In this document: piece after piece, positions 1 to 8,674 of the stretch | Numbering within the stretch: the stretch's first letter is position 1 | How the letters are laid out: the number at the start of each line of letters is the position of its first letter | The notes under the pieces: generated by a model | Database searches by the model: none | Told to the model about the DNA's origin: nothing | The model's input: the letters and a program-made list of their open reading frames with translations, nothing else | Position numbers and translations under genes: made by a program | From: Brevibacillus migulae | Lineage (GTDB): Bacteria; Bacillota; Bacilli; Brevibacillales; Brevibacillaceae | DNA length: 64,000 bases | Reading direction: 5' to 3' | Assembly: GCF_004521915.1 (NCBI RefSeq) | Contig: NZ_SDKD01000014.1 | Coordinates: 62,001-126,000 of the forward strand

Positions 1-59
1 GCTGAATGTATCAGTTGCTTGAAAGAAGAAGCATTTTACGTAAGGGGTTACGGGCTGAT

Positions 60-782
60 ATGGAGACCATTGATATTTCGGCGATTGGCAAAATATTGCG
101 TAAACGGGCATGGCTCATCGTGCTGCTCGTCGCCTGTTCCGTTGCTGCGGCCGGCTGGATCAGCTTTTATGTGTTGCAACCAGAGTATGAGGCAAAAGCC
201 ACAATCGTCGTCCAGGGCCAAAGTCGTGGGGAGGATTCCCTGTATAACGACCTCCGCGCGAATCAGGAGCTGGTCAAAACGTATGGGGCCATTATCAAGA
301 GCAAGAAAATTGCGGATGAGGTCATTCGCTCGCTGCAATTGGCGGTCACGGCGGAGGAATTGCTGAAAAAGGTACGCGTGCAAGAGACAGAGGAGTCGTT
401 GGTCACGACGATCAGCGTCATTGATTACGACCCTGGTAGTGCTGCGGACATTGCTAATGGTTTTGCCAGATCGTTTCAGCAAAATGTGGGTTCAATCATG
501 AAAGTGGATAACGTAGCCATTCTGGATGAAGCGCGTACAATAGCAGAGCCGGAACCGATCCGTCCCAAGCCTTTTTTGAATATGGCCATCGCTTTTTTGC
601 TAGCGCTGTTAGTCAGTATCGCTCTTTCCTTTTTACTGGAATTTGCAGATAAAACGATCCGCAGAGAAGAGCAAATCGAGCATGTACTGGGAATTCCGGT
701 ATTGGGGGTCATCTCCAATATTGATCCCAAAAACGCCAATAAAAGCAGGCTGGAGGGGGGCGTAGTCCGACATGAGGGATAA
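60..782 (+). CDS. Wzz/CapA-type chain-length regulator and tyrosine-kinase activator
   Basis: Membrane co-polymerase that sets polysaccharide chain length and, in Firmicutes, activates the partner BY-kinase. The 240-residue protein has a cytoplasmic N-terminus, a membrane segment at about residues 16-36, an extracytoplasmic domain and a second membrane segment at about 170-195 followed by a short cytoplasmic tail. This is the usual CapA/CpsC/YwqC layout. The reading frame is open further upstream, but the ATG at 60 (METIDIS) has an AAGGGG site at 42-47 and fits the family N-terminus. It overlaps the kinase gene by 11 bases, so the two are translationally linked. It is the first gene visible; the operon promoter may lie outside the window. 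Confidence 0.85.
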   Translation: METIDISAIGKILRKRAWLIVLLVACSVAAAGWISFYVLQPEYEAKATIVVQGQSRGEDSLYNDLRANQELVKTYGAIIKSKKIADEVIRSLQLAVTAEELLKKVRVQETEESLVTTISVIDYDPGSAADIANGFARSFQQNVGSIMKVDNVAILDEARTIAEPEPIRPKPFLNMAIAFLLALLVSIALSFLLEFADKTIRREEQIEHVLGIPVLGVISNIDPKNANKSRLEGGVVRHEG

Positions 783-1464
783 AAAGCCGATCAGCAAGCT
801 GGTTTGTTTCACCGATCCCAAAACACCTGCCGCAGAAGCCTTTCGTACGCTACGCACCAATATTCAGTTTGCCAGCTATGGACAATTCCAAAAGTCGCTG
901 ATGATCACCAGTGCCGAGCCGGGGGAAGGAAAAACGACCACGATCACCAATTTGGCGATCGTTCTGGCGCAAAGTGGACTAAATCTGCTGCTCCTCGACG
1001 GGGATATGCGAAAGCCGGCTTTGCATCGCGTTTTTCGTCTGAGCAATGAACAGGGCTTGTCTGATTTGCTTTTCCATCGGGCAGGAATCGAAGAGGTGAC
1101 CCAGCGGATACCCGATATCGGCATTGACGTGATCACAGCAGGCCCCATCCCGCCGAGCCCGGCGGAGTTGATCAGTTCACCACGGATGAGGGCCATTTTG
1201 GAGCAGCTGAAGGAACGTTACGATATGGTCCTGATCGATACGCCTCCCATCCTGCCTGTCACGGACAGTCAACTGTTTGCCACCTTCGTCCATGGCGTCC
1301 TTTTGGTCGTGCGCAGCGGAAAGGTGAAAATGGACCATGTCAAAAAGGCGAAGGCGCTGCTGGAGCATGTTGGCGCTAATCTGATCGGGGCGGTCCTCAA
1401 TGATAAAAAAGTGAGCAAAAACAGCTCCTACTATTATGAGTATGCGGAAAAAAACAGTCGATAG
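772..1464 (+). CDS. BY-kinase (CpsD/CapB/YwqD-type protein-tyrosine kinase)
   Basis: Cytoplasmic tyrosine autokinase that controls polysaccharide export and polymerisation together with the preceding Wzz-like protein. Residues 48-56 form the Walker A loop (AEPGEGKTT), 73-82 the Walker A' motif (LLLLDGDMRK) and 152-160 the Walker B motif (VLIDTPP). The C-terminus carries the tyrosine cluster expected to be autophosphorylated (Y220, Y221, Y222, Y224). At 230 residues it has the size of the free-standing Firmicute kinase, as opposed to the fused proteobacterial Wzc. It lies between its activator (11-base overlap) and its phosphatase. Confidence 0.92.
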   Translation: MRDKKPISKLVCFTDPKTPAAEAFRTLRTNIQFASYGQFQKSLMITSAEPGEGKTTTITNLAIVLAQSGLNLLLLDGDMRKPALHRVFRLSNEQGLSDLLFHRAGIEEVTQRIPDIGIDVITAGPIPPSPAELISSPRMRAILEQLKERYDMVLIDTPPILPVTDSQLFATFVHGVLLVVRSGKVKMDHVKKAKALLEHVGANLIGAVLNDKKVSKNSSYYYEYAEKNSR

Positions 1465-1476
1465 GATGAACGGCGT

Positions 1477-2241
1477 ATGATCGATATCCATAGCCACATA
1501 TTGCCTGGATTGGACGATGGGGCGAGATCAGTTGAGGAAGCTGTCGCCATGGCACGAAACGCCTGGCTCGACGGCATCACTGATATGATTGTAACCCCCC
1601 ACACACATGACGGCATCTACCACAATTCTTTGGCGCAAATCAGAGAAGCGGTAGAGCAGCTGCAGCAGGTGCTCAGCAGTCGCGGGATACCGCTGACGCT
1701 GCATGTGGGAGCAGAGATCCATATCCATCTCGAGTTGGTGGAGAATCTCCAAACGGCTCTGCTGGCAACCCTCTGCGACCAGTACAAGTATGTGCTGCTG
1801 GAGCTGCCCTCGTACCAATTGCCGCGTTTTACGGATAAATTGATTGAGGAGTTGTTGAAGAAGGGAGTTACGCCGATTATTGCCCATCCGGAAAGGCTGG
1901 AGGTGCTCTGTAACCAACCGCAGCTGCTCGCACGTTGGATCGCTAAGGGAGCGGTGGCACAGGTAACGGCAGATAGTCTCACCGGAAAGATGGGCAAAAG
2001 CACCAAACGGGTGTCGGAAGCCATGGTGAAAAATCGGTTGGTTCACCTGCTGGCCAGTGATGCTCACCATGCGACACACCGGCGGGCCGAGCTTTCCGCT
2101 GCCTTTTCCGTCCTCACAGAACTCCTGTCCAAGGAAGAGGCGGCTCTTTTTCACGAAAATGCAAAAGCGGTGCTGCGGGGTCTGCCGTGCCGCGTGAAGG
2201 AGCCTGCGCAAGCTCCCGCAAGGAAATGGTGGTTTTGGTAA
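1477..2241 (+). CDS. PHP-family protein-tyrosine phosphatase (CpsB/YwqE type)
   Basis: Metal-dependent phosphatase expected to dephosphorylate the tyrosine cluster of the preceding kinase. The metal ligands are visible as MIDIHSH at the N-terminus, a TPHTH motif at about residues 45-50, AHPER in the middle and SDAHH near residue 190. The 254-residue length is that of Bacillus YwqE. The gene follows the kinase by 12 bases and its end runs close to the next start, so it is part of the same operon. The ribosome site is weak (AGGATG), which suggests translation coupled to the kinase. Confidence 0.9.
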   Translation: MIDIHSHILPGLDDGARSVEEAVAMARNAWLDGITDMIVTPHTHDGIYHNSLAQIREAVEQLQQVLSSRGIPLTLHVGAEIHIHLELVENLQTALLATLCDQYKYVLLELPSYQLPRFTDKLIEELLKKGVTPIIAHPERLEVLCNQPQLLARWIAKGAVAQVTADSLTGKMGKSTKRVSEAMVKNRLVHLLASDAHHATHRRAELSAAFSVLTELLSKEEAALFHENAKAVLRGLPCRVKEPAQAPARKWWFW

Positions 2242-2267
2242 GCAAGCGTAAAATGGGAGGCCGAAGT

Positions 2268-4592
2268 ATGCATGTATTGATCATTGGATCGGGCTATGTA
2301 GGACTTACGACGGGCTGCGTATTCGCATATTTGGGGCATCAAGTGACCCTGTTGGACATTGATCAGGAGAAAATCGGGAGCCTCCAAGACGGACGGGTAC
2401 CTTTCCATGAAAAAGGCCTTCCTGAGGTTTTTTCCATAGCGAAAAGCAGTATGGTCTTCACCGCCGACTGGGAGGATGTTCCGGTTGATGTGGACGTCAT
2501 GATCATCGCTGTCGGAACGCCTTCCTTGGAATCGGGTGAAGTGGATCTTTCCTATGTTCATGCTGCGGCCAGAGAGATCGGCAAACGAGTGGTAGGAAAG
2601 GCCGTGCCGCCGGTTGTGATCAAATCAACCGTACCCGTAGGAACGTCGGCAGCCGTACGTGACGTGATTCAGGAGGAGCTGGTACGGCGAAAGCAATTTG
2701 GCCGGGTGGAGGTCCTGTCCAATCCGGAGTTTTTGCGCGAAGGGGAAGCGCTGCAGGATGCCTTTTATCCCGACAGGATCATCGTCGGTGCTGATGACGA
2801 GCAGACTCTCGCCCTGATCCGCAGACTTTATCAACCGATTTTGGAGCAGCAGTTTACTCCGCCTGCTGCCGCTCCGAGACCGGATGGATATACGCAACCT
2901 GCATGGCTGGTGACCAACTCCGCCAGTGCGGAAATGATCAAATATGCGGGCAATGCGTTTTTAGCGATGAAAATTTCCTTTATCAATGAGTTTGCCAATT
3001 GGGCGGAGAAGGCTGGGGCCCAAATTGGGGATGTGGCTAAAGGCATCGGTCTGGACAGGCGTATCGGGACGCATTTTCTCCAGGCAGGAATCGGTTGGGG
3101 CGGGAGCTGCTTTGGCAAAGACACCAAGGCGATCGTCCAGCAGGGCAAACGGCTTGGCATCCGGATGCAGCTCGTCGAGTCGACGCTTACGGTCAATCAA
3201 AAACAGCGCGAGCATGTGATCGAGCTTTTGGAGGAGGCGGTTCCAAGACTGGATGGCCGCACGATTGGGCTGCTCGGGTTGTCCTTTAAGCCAAATACAG
3301 ATGATTTGCGGGATGCTCCGGCGATTGATCTGATTCGCCAGCTAAACGAAAAGGGAGCGAGCGTGAAAGCATTCGATCCGGTAGCGATGGATGCCGCGAA
3401 AAAAGCTTTCCCGGATCTAAGCGTCACTTATTGTCCACGAGTGGAGGACGTGTTTACGGGGGCGAGCGCGGTCATTTTGGTAACAGAATGGAAAGAATTC
3501 CGCGATCTGCCTTATACCCAGCTTGGTGAGCGCATGGCGGAAAGAAGGATTGTGGACGCACGGAATTTTTTGAACGCCAATCACTTGCGCCAGGCAGGCT
3601 TTCAATACACGGGGATCGGTCAGGGACAGCGAGTTGTTAGGAAGCGTGTCCTGGTGACAGGAGGAGCAGGGTTTATCGGCAGTCATCTCGTCGATGAGCT
3701 GTTGGAGGACGGGTTCGATGTACATGTTGTGGATCAATTCGATTCCTTCTATGATCGCCAGGTGAAGGAGCAAAACATCGCCCAGCATCGATTGCACGAC
3801 AAATATTTGCTCAGTGAAGTGGATATCTGCGACCGAGGGATGCTGGAAGAGATATTCAAATCCTGGCAGCCGGAGATGGTGCTGCATCTGGCTGCTCGCG
3901 CGGGCGTACGCCCTTCCGTCCAGCGGCCGCTCTCTTATGTGGAAGCAAATATTGTCGGTACGACCCATCTCCTCGATTTATCTGTCCAATATGGCATCAA
4001 GCGGTTTGTCTTCGGATCATCCAGCTCGGTTTATGGTCTCAATGAGAAGGTGCCATTTGCGGAAACGGATCCTCTCCTTCGCTGCGCCTCTCCTTATGCG
4101 GCTACGAAAATCGCCGGGGAAGCGCTTTGTCAGAGTTACGCGCATTGCTATGGACTCGATGTGATTGCCCTGCGCTTTTTCACCGTCTATGGACCCAGAC
4201 AGCGACCGGACTTGGCCATCCATACGTTTGTCAAAAAAATGGAGCAAGGGGAACCGATCCAGCTTTACGGGGATGGTACAACCAGCCGCGACTATACGTT
4301 TGTCTCGGATATCGTGGCTGGGATCCGCAAGGCGATGGAGGTCGAGCTGACCGGCTATCATGTGTTTAATCTTGGCAATGATCAGCCGACCAAGCTGATC
4401 GATCTCGTCCGTACCCTAGAGCGTGTGCTTGGCAAAGAAGCCATCATCGAATGGCAACCCGTTCAAGTAGGGGATGTGCCCGCTACCTGGGCCGATCTCA
4501 GCAAAAGCAAGCGCATCTTGCGGTATCAGCCGCAAGTCCCGATTGAGCAGGGGCTGCGGGAATACGTGCGCTGGTTTCGCTCCCTGAAATGA
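2268..4592 (+). CDS. Fused UDP-glucose 6-dehydrogenase / UDP-glucuronate 4-epimerase
   Basis: A 774-residue two-domain enzyme. Residues 1 to about 450 are a complete UDP-glucose dehydrogenase: the NAD fold (GSGYVGL), the SNPEFLREG motif and the catalytic cysteine loop (GGSCFGKDTKA). A short linker leads at about residue 457 into an SDR sugar epimerase with TGGAGFIGSH, the YxxxK catalytic pair (SPYAATKIAGE) and the RFFTVYGPRQRPD motif typical of UDP-glucuronate 4-epimerases. The fusion should convert UDP-Glc to UDP-GlcA and then UDP-GalA in one polypeptide. The ATG at 2268 follows a GGGAGG site by about 8 bases. An upstream in-frame ATG at 2187 lies inside the phosphatase gene and has no such site. 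These activities are normally separate proteins. The UDP-Glc substrate can be made by the GtaB/GalU-like enzyme downstream. Confidence 0.9.
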   Translation: MHVLIIGSGYVGLTTGCVFAYLGHQVTLLDIDQEKIGSLQDGRVPFHEKGLPEVFSIAKSSMVFTADWEDVPVDVDVMIIAVGTPSLESGEVDLSYVHAAAREIGKRVVGKAVPPVVIKSTVPVGTSAAVRDVIQEELVRRKQFGRVEVLSNPEFLREGEALQDAFYPDRIIVGADDEQTLALIRRLYQPILEQQFTPPAAAPRPDGYTQPAWLVTNSASAEMIKYAGNAFLAMKISFINEFANWAEKAGAQIGDVAKGIGLDRRIGTHFLQAGIGWGGSCFGKDTKAIVQQGKRLGIRMQLVESTLTVNQKQREHVIELLEEAVPRLDGRTIGLLGLSFKPNTDDLRDAPAIDLIRQLNEKGASVKAFDPVAMDAAKKAFPDLSVTYCPRVEDVFTGASAVILVTEWKEFRDLPYTQLGERMAERRIVDARNFLNANHLRQAGFQYTGIGQGQRVVRKRVLVTGGAGFIGSHLVDELLEDGFDVHVVDQFDSFYDRQVKEQNIAQHRLHDKYLLSEVDICDRGMLEEIFKSWQPEMVLHLAARAGVRPSVQRPLSYVEANIVGTTHLLDLSVQYGIKRFVFGSSSSVYGLNEKVPFAETDPLLRCASPYAATKIAGEALCQSYAHCYGLDVIALRFFTVYGPRQRPDLAIHTFVKKMEQGEPIQLYGDGTTSRDYTFVSDIVAGIRKAMEVELTGYHVFNLGNDQPTKLIDLVRTLERVLGKEAIIEWQPVQVGDVPATWADLSKSKRILRYQPQVPIEQGLREYVRWFRSLK

Positions 4593-5923
4593 AAACAAGC
4601 CGGCTCGCAGGTGTGATCCGGCTTGGCCAAAGCCGCTTCGTGAGACAAATCATGATCGTGATGACGGGGACGGGACTCGCTCAAGTGATCACGGTCCTGC
4701 TTGCTCCGATCATCAGCCGTTTGTATGAGCCATCCGCATTTGGCTACTTTTCTCTCTATTCCTCGATCGTCAGTGTGCTTGCGGTCATTGCCTCCTTGCG
4801 CTATGAGGTGGCGATTTGCCTGCCAAAACGTGATGAAGAAGCCGGTCATCTCCTGGTGCTCGCAATCCTGACCGCAGCTGGCATATCCAGTGCCGCCCTC
4901 TTGTTTTTGCTTTTCGGTGGGCAAAAGCTCGTCGCCGATTATGTCCCTAGGCATATCGTTCCCTGGCTCTGGTGGATTCCGTTGAGCCTGCTTGCGATGG
5001 GAGTGTTTCAAAGCCTGACCTATTGGAGCACGAGAAAGGAAGCGTATGTCCGCCTCTCCGCTGCGCAAATCAGCCGCTCCGTCGCAGTGAATACCGCGCA
5101 GCTGTCTGGCGGCATCCTCCAGCAAGGTCTAATCGGACTCCTTGGCGGTCAACTCCTCGGTCAACTCATGGCCTCCGGTGTCCTTGCCTATCAGACGTGG
5201 AAGGATCAAGGCTCATTATTTCGCCAGATGTGGTCTTGGGAGAAAATCAAACTGGCAGGTCACCGTTATCTCTGCTTTCCTCTCTACAGCGCTCCCCAAT
5301 CCTTGCTGAATGCCATATCACAAAATGTACCGACTTTTCTGTTGATGAATGCCTATGGTTCAACTGTGGTTGGCTGGTATGCGCTCGCTCATCGCTTGCT
5401 GGAAATGCCGCTTAGCCTGCTCGGTCAGTCGTTGACCCAAGTCTATTACCAGCGCGCTTCGGCAGCTTCTCAACAAAAAGCGGATGTGTACGGGCTCCTG
5501 GTGAAGTCTACCATCAGTCTCGCCTTAACGGTCTTGATCCCTGTTCTACTGGTGATCATGTTTGGCCCCGAGTTGTTTATGCTTGCGCTCGGGGAGCAGT
5601 GGCAGGAGGCGGGACGCTATGGGCAATGGCTGGTCATCTGGCTGTTCATCGGATTTTTGGGCTCGCCCTCCTTTGCTACCGCGCAGGTGTACGGTCTCCA
5701 GCATTTTCTCCTCGGATACGAAATCGCCCTGTTTTTATCCCGTACATCGATTCTGTATTGGGGAGTGACCCATGCCGATGCACGGACCAGCATCGCGTTC
5801 TATTGTGTGGTAGGGGCTTTGTTCAACGGGTTGTTGATTGTCTGCGTCGTGGTCTACGGATGGCGGAAGCTTCGCTTGGAGGAAGCGGCGGCCAAAGAGC
5901 TGGGACAGCGGGAAGGGGGATAG
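4589..5923 (+). CDS. Wzx-type polysaccharide flippase
   Basis: A 444-residue integral membrane protein of the MOP/RfbX family that moves undecaprenyl-linked repeat units across the membrane. The N-terminus has the family signature (IMIVMTGTGLAQVI followed by an SRLYEP loop), and about twelve hydrophobic segments run through the protein. The start overlaps the stop of the dehydrogenase/epimerase gene in an ATGA arrangement. Its partners here are the polymerase at 8675 and the initiating transferase at 16280. Confidence 0.87.
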   Translation: MKTSRLAGVIRLGQSRFVRQIMIVMTGTGLAQVITVLLAPIISRLYEPSAFGYFSLYSSIVSVLAVIASLRYEVAICLPKRDEEAGHLLVLAILTAAGISSAALLFLLFGGQKLVADYVPRHIVPWLWWIPLSLLAMGVFQSLTYWSTRKEAYVRLSAAQISRSVAVNTAQLSGGILQQGLIGLLGGQLLGQLMASGVLAYQTWKDQGSLFRQMWSWEKIKLAGHRYLCFPLYSAPQSLLNAISQNVPTFLLMNAYGSTVVGWYALAHRLLEMPLSLLGQSLTQVYYQRASAASQQKADVYGLLVKSTISLALTVLIPVLLVIMFGPELFMLALGEQWQEAGRYGQWLVIWLFIGFLGSPSFATAQVYGLQHFLLGYEIALFLSRTSILYWGVTHADARTSIAFYCVVGALFNGLLIVCVVVYGWRKLRLEEAAAKELGQREGG

Positions 5924-5924
5924 C

Positions 5925-7292
5925 ATGCTCAATTTGAAGGCGTACGCCTGGAAAAAACGGATTGCCTTGCAGGGGCACACATTAAGCTACATGCAGGAGC
6001 TGGGTCAAAAACAATGGTTGAATGATCATCAGCTGCGCCAGTTGCAAGCTGAGAAACTCATCAGGCTGCTTCAGCATGCCTATGAACATGTGCCTTACTA
6101 TCGGAATGTCTTGCAGCAAGCGGGTATCGTCGGAACTGGGGGCAAGGTGTCGCTGGAGCGGTTTGAGCATATTCCCTTCTTGGAGCGTGAGCATTTTCAT
6201 TCCTGCTTTGATCAGCTGACGTCCGATGACTTGATACGGCGTAAATGGTATGAGAACTGGTCGGGAGGTTCGACCGGTCAGCCGATTCGCTTGCTGCAGG
6301 ATCAAGTGTATTTCAATTGGAATCAGGCGCTGAAGATGTTGTTTGATCAGTGGAGCGGCAGGGATCTGGTCGATCGGCAAATCATGCTTTGGGCGTCTGA
6401 GCGCGATCTGATGGTCGGTCATGAGACCTGGCGCACCTGCATGGGCCGCTGGATGCGCAACGAGCGCTGGTTGAACACGAGAAATATGTCCGCAGCTCGG
6501 ATGGAAGACTATCTCGCGCAAATCAACCGGTTTCAGCCCGTGCAATTATTGGCTTTTGTGGAAAGCCTGTACGAGCTTGCCCGCTTTGCAGAGGAGCGCC
6601 GCCTGCCGGTTCACTCGCCAACCTCGATCATGACGACGGCCAGTATGCTTTATCCGCATATGCGCGACACCATCGAGAGGGTATTTCAGGCCCCGGTCTT
6701 TAATCGCTACGGCTCACGGGAAACCGGAGCAATTGCCTGTGAATGCGAGGTGCACCGTGGTCTGCACGTGTCTATGCTGACACATTACGTGGAAGTGATT
6801 CGGGAGGACGGTATCCCTGCTCAACCGGGGGAGCGCGGAGATATCGTCATCACGTGTTTGCACAATTACGCCATGCCGTTGATCCGCTACCGCATTGGCG
6901 ATATTGGCAAGTGGGCGGATCAGCCTTGCTCCTGCGGCAGGTGGCTGCCGCTTTTGGGCGAGATTACAGGGCGGATGAATGACATGTTCGTGAAGACTGG
7001 CGGGGAGTTGGTCGATGGCCGCTTGTTCGTCATCCTGCTGGGGACACAACCTTTCATTAAAAAATTTCAAGTCGTACAGGAAGATATGAATCAGCTTTCC
7101 ATCGCCATCGTCCTCCATCAAGATGTCCCGGATCCGCAGGCGAAGTATTGGGAGCACGTCGATCTGATTCGTACCAAGTGCCAATACCTGATGGGGGAGG
7201 ATTGCCAGATTGCGATCATGTTCGTGAACGAGATCCCGGCTACGGCCTCCGGGAAATATCGCTATACGGTATCCAAGGTCAAAACGAGATGA
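5925..7292 (+). CDS. CapK/PaaK-like adenylate-forming enzyme, copy 1
   Basis: A 455-residue member of the phenylacetate-CoA ligase / CapK branch of the ANL superfamily, often found in capsule loci. Visible signs are the phosphate-binding loop (SGGSTGQP), the YGSRETG motif, a cysteine-rich stretch (ACECE) and the RYRIGDIG motif near the C-terminal subdomain. The ATG at 5925 sits just behind GAAGGGGGA. The frame is open further upstream but overlaps the flippase gene. Substrate is unknown; relatives activate a carboxylic acid with ATP. The next gene is a close paralogue. Confidence 0.8.
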   Translation: MLNLKAYAWKKRIALQGHTLSYMQELGQKQWLNDHQLRQLQAEKLIRLLQHAYEHVPYYRNVLQQAGIVGTGGKVSLERFEHIPFLEREHFHSCFDQLTSDDLIRRKWYENWSGGSTGQPIRLLQDQVYFNWNQALKMLFDQWSGRDLVDRQIMLWASERDLMVGHETWRTCMGRWMRNERWLNTRNMSAARMEDYLAQINRFQPVQLLAFVESLYELARFAEERRLPVHSPTSIMTTASMLYPHMRDTIERVFQAPVFNRYGSRETGAIACECEVHRGLHVSMLTHYVEVIREDGIPAQPGERGDIVITCLHNYAMPLIRYRIGDIGKWADQPCSCGRWLPLLGEITGRMNDMFVKTGGELVDGRLFVILLGTQPFIKKFQVVQEDMNQLSIAIVLHQDVPDPQAKYWEHVDLIRTKCQYLMGEDCQIAIMFVNEIPATASGKYRYTVSKVKTR

Positions 7293-7303
7293 AAGGGTAC
7301 GCC

Positions 7304-8662
7304 ATGAGTCATTTCAAACGATTTGTATGGGAGAGAAGGGTGTCCTGGCAGGGAAAGACCCTCGATTATCTGGATCAGCTGCGGGAATGGCAGTGGCTGC
7401 CTGCCGATCGGCTGTATGAGCTCCAGCAGCAGCGATTGCTCGCCGTACTGCAGCATGCTTATGATCATACCCGCTATTATCGCGAATTGTTCCAGCGGCA
7501 TGCGATTGTCGACAGATTTGGGCAGGTTCGCTTGGAGCGGTTTACGGCGATCCCGTTTCTGGAGAAAGAAGCCGTTACCCAGCATTTTCAGGAATTGCTC
7601 TCTGATGATCTTGCTGCGCGCAATTGGTATGAGGGGACGACAGGTGGCTCGACGGGCGTGCCGGTTCGCTTTGTCCGGGACAGGGAATATTTTTGCTGGA
7701 ATCAGGCCATCAAAGCGCTGGACGATGAATGGACGGGGCGTTCGCTGATTGACAAACAGGTGCGGCTGTGGGGGTCGGAGCGGGACATCATGGACGGCCA
7801 CGAAAAAATCCGAACGCACATTGGCCGCTGGTTTCGCAATGAACGCTGGTACAGCTCGTTTCGCATGAAGCCGGACGATATGATTCGGTATGTAAAAGAA
7901 ATGAACGAATTTCGTCCGGTTCAAATCCTGGCGTATGCGGAAAGCCTCTATGAGCTGGCCAGGTTTTGCGAGCGTGAAGGTCTGACCGTCTATTCGCCCC
8001 AAGCGATCATGACCTCGGCGGGGACCTTATACGACTACATGCGCCAGACCATCGAACGCGTCTTTCAAGCGCCAGTATTCAATCGCTATGGCTCCACGGA
8101 AGCCGGCGACATGGCCTGTGAATGCGAATGTCATCAAGGTCTCCATGTCTCCTCCGCCACACATCTGCTCGAGATCGTGGATCAGGAAGGGAGGCCGGCA
8201 AAGCCCGGGGAGACGGGGGAGATCGTGGTGACATTGCTGCAAAACTATGCGATGCCCTACATACGTTACCGAATCGGTGACATGGGAGCATGGGCCACCG
8301 AGCCATGCTCCTGCGGGCGGGGGCTGCCCTTGTTAAAGGAGGTTTCCGGACGCGTCACAGATATGTTTGTGGATACGGATGGGCGTTGGATAGATGGCCG
8401 TGTCTTTCTCTATATCCTTGATCCGAAGCCATTTATCCGGAAGTTCCAAGTGATTCAGGAACGGGTCGATTTGCTGCGGATCTTGATTGCTCCCGTAAAA
8501 AAGGGGGGCGATCCGCATGCGGTGTACGCCCAGGAAGTTGCGGGCATCAAGCAGGAGATCAAACGTGTGATGGCATGCGAGGTGCAAGTGGAATTTCTGG
8601 ACGAGATACTTCCGACTTCCTCCGGCAAATACCGGTATACGATATCCCATGTGACACGTTGA
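7304..8662 (+). CDS. CapK/PaaK-like adenylate-forming enzyme, copy 2
   Basis: A 452-residue paralogue of the preceding protein, collinear along its whole length, for example in the TGGSTGVP loop, the ACECECHQG stretch, the RYRIGDMG motif and the TSSGKYRYT end. The ATG at 7304 is preceded by GAAAGGG at 7 bases and aligns with the start of copy 1. An earlier in-frame ATG at 7289 overlaps the previous stop but is a poorer start. Two adjacent diverged copies suggest a tandem duplication followed by specialisation, perhaps for two acids or for a heteromer. The substrate cannot be told from sequence. Confidence 0.8.
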   Translation: MSHFKRFVWERRVSWQGKTLDYLDQLREWQWLPADRLYELQQQRLLAVLQHAYDHTRYYRELFQRHAIVDRFGQVRLERFTAIPFLEKEAVTQHFQELLSDDLAARNWYEGTTGGSTGVPVRFVRDREYFCWNQAIKALDDEWTGRSLIDKQVRLWGSERDIMDGHEKIRTHIGRWFRNERWYSSFRMKPDDMIRYVKEMNEFRPVQILAYAESLYELARFCEREGLTVYSPQAIMTSAGTLYDYMRQTIERVFQAPVFNRYGSTEAGDMACECECHQGLHVSSATHLLEIVDQEGRPAKPGETGEIVVTLLQNYAMPYIRYRIGDMGAWATEPCSCGRGLPLLKEVSGRVTDMFVDTDGRWIDGRVFLYILDPKPFIRKFQVIQERVDLLRILIAPVKKGGDPHAVYAQEVAGIKQEIKRVMACEVQVEFLDEILPTSSGKYRYTISHVTR

Positions 8663-8674
8663 GGGTGAAGGGTC

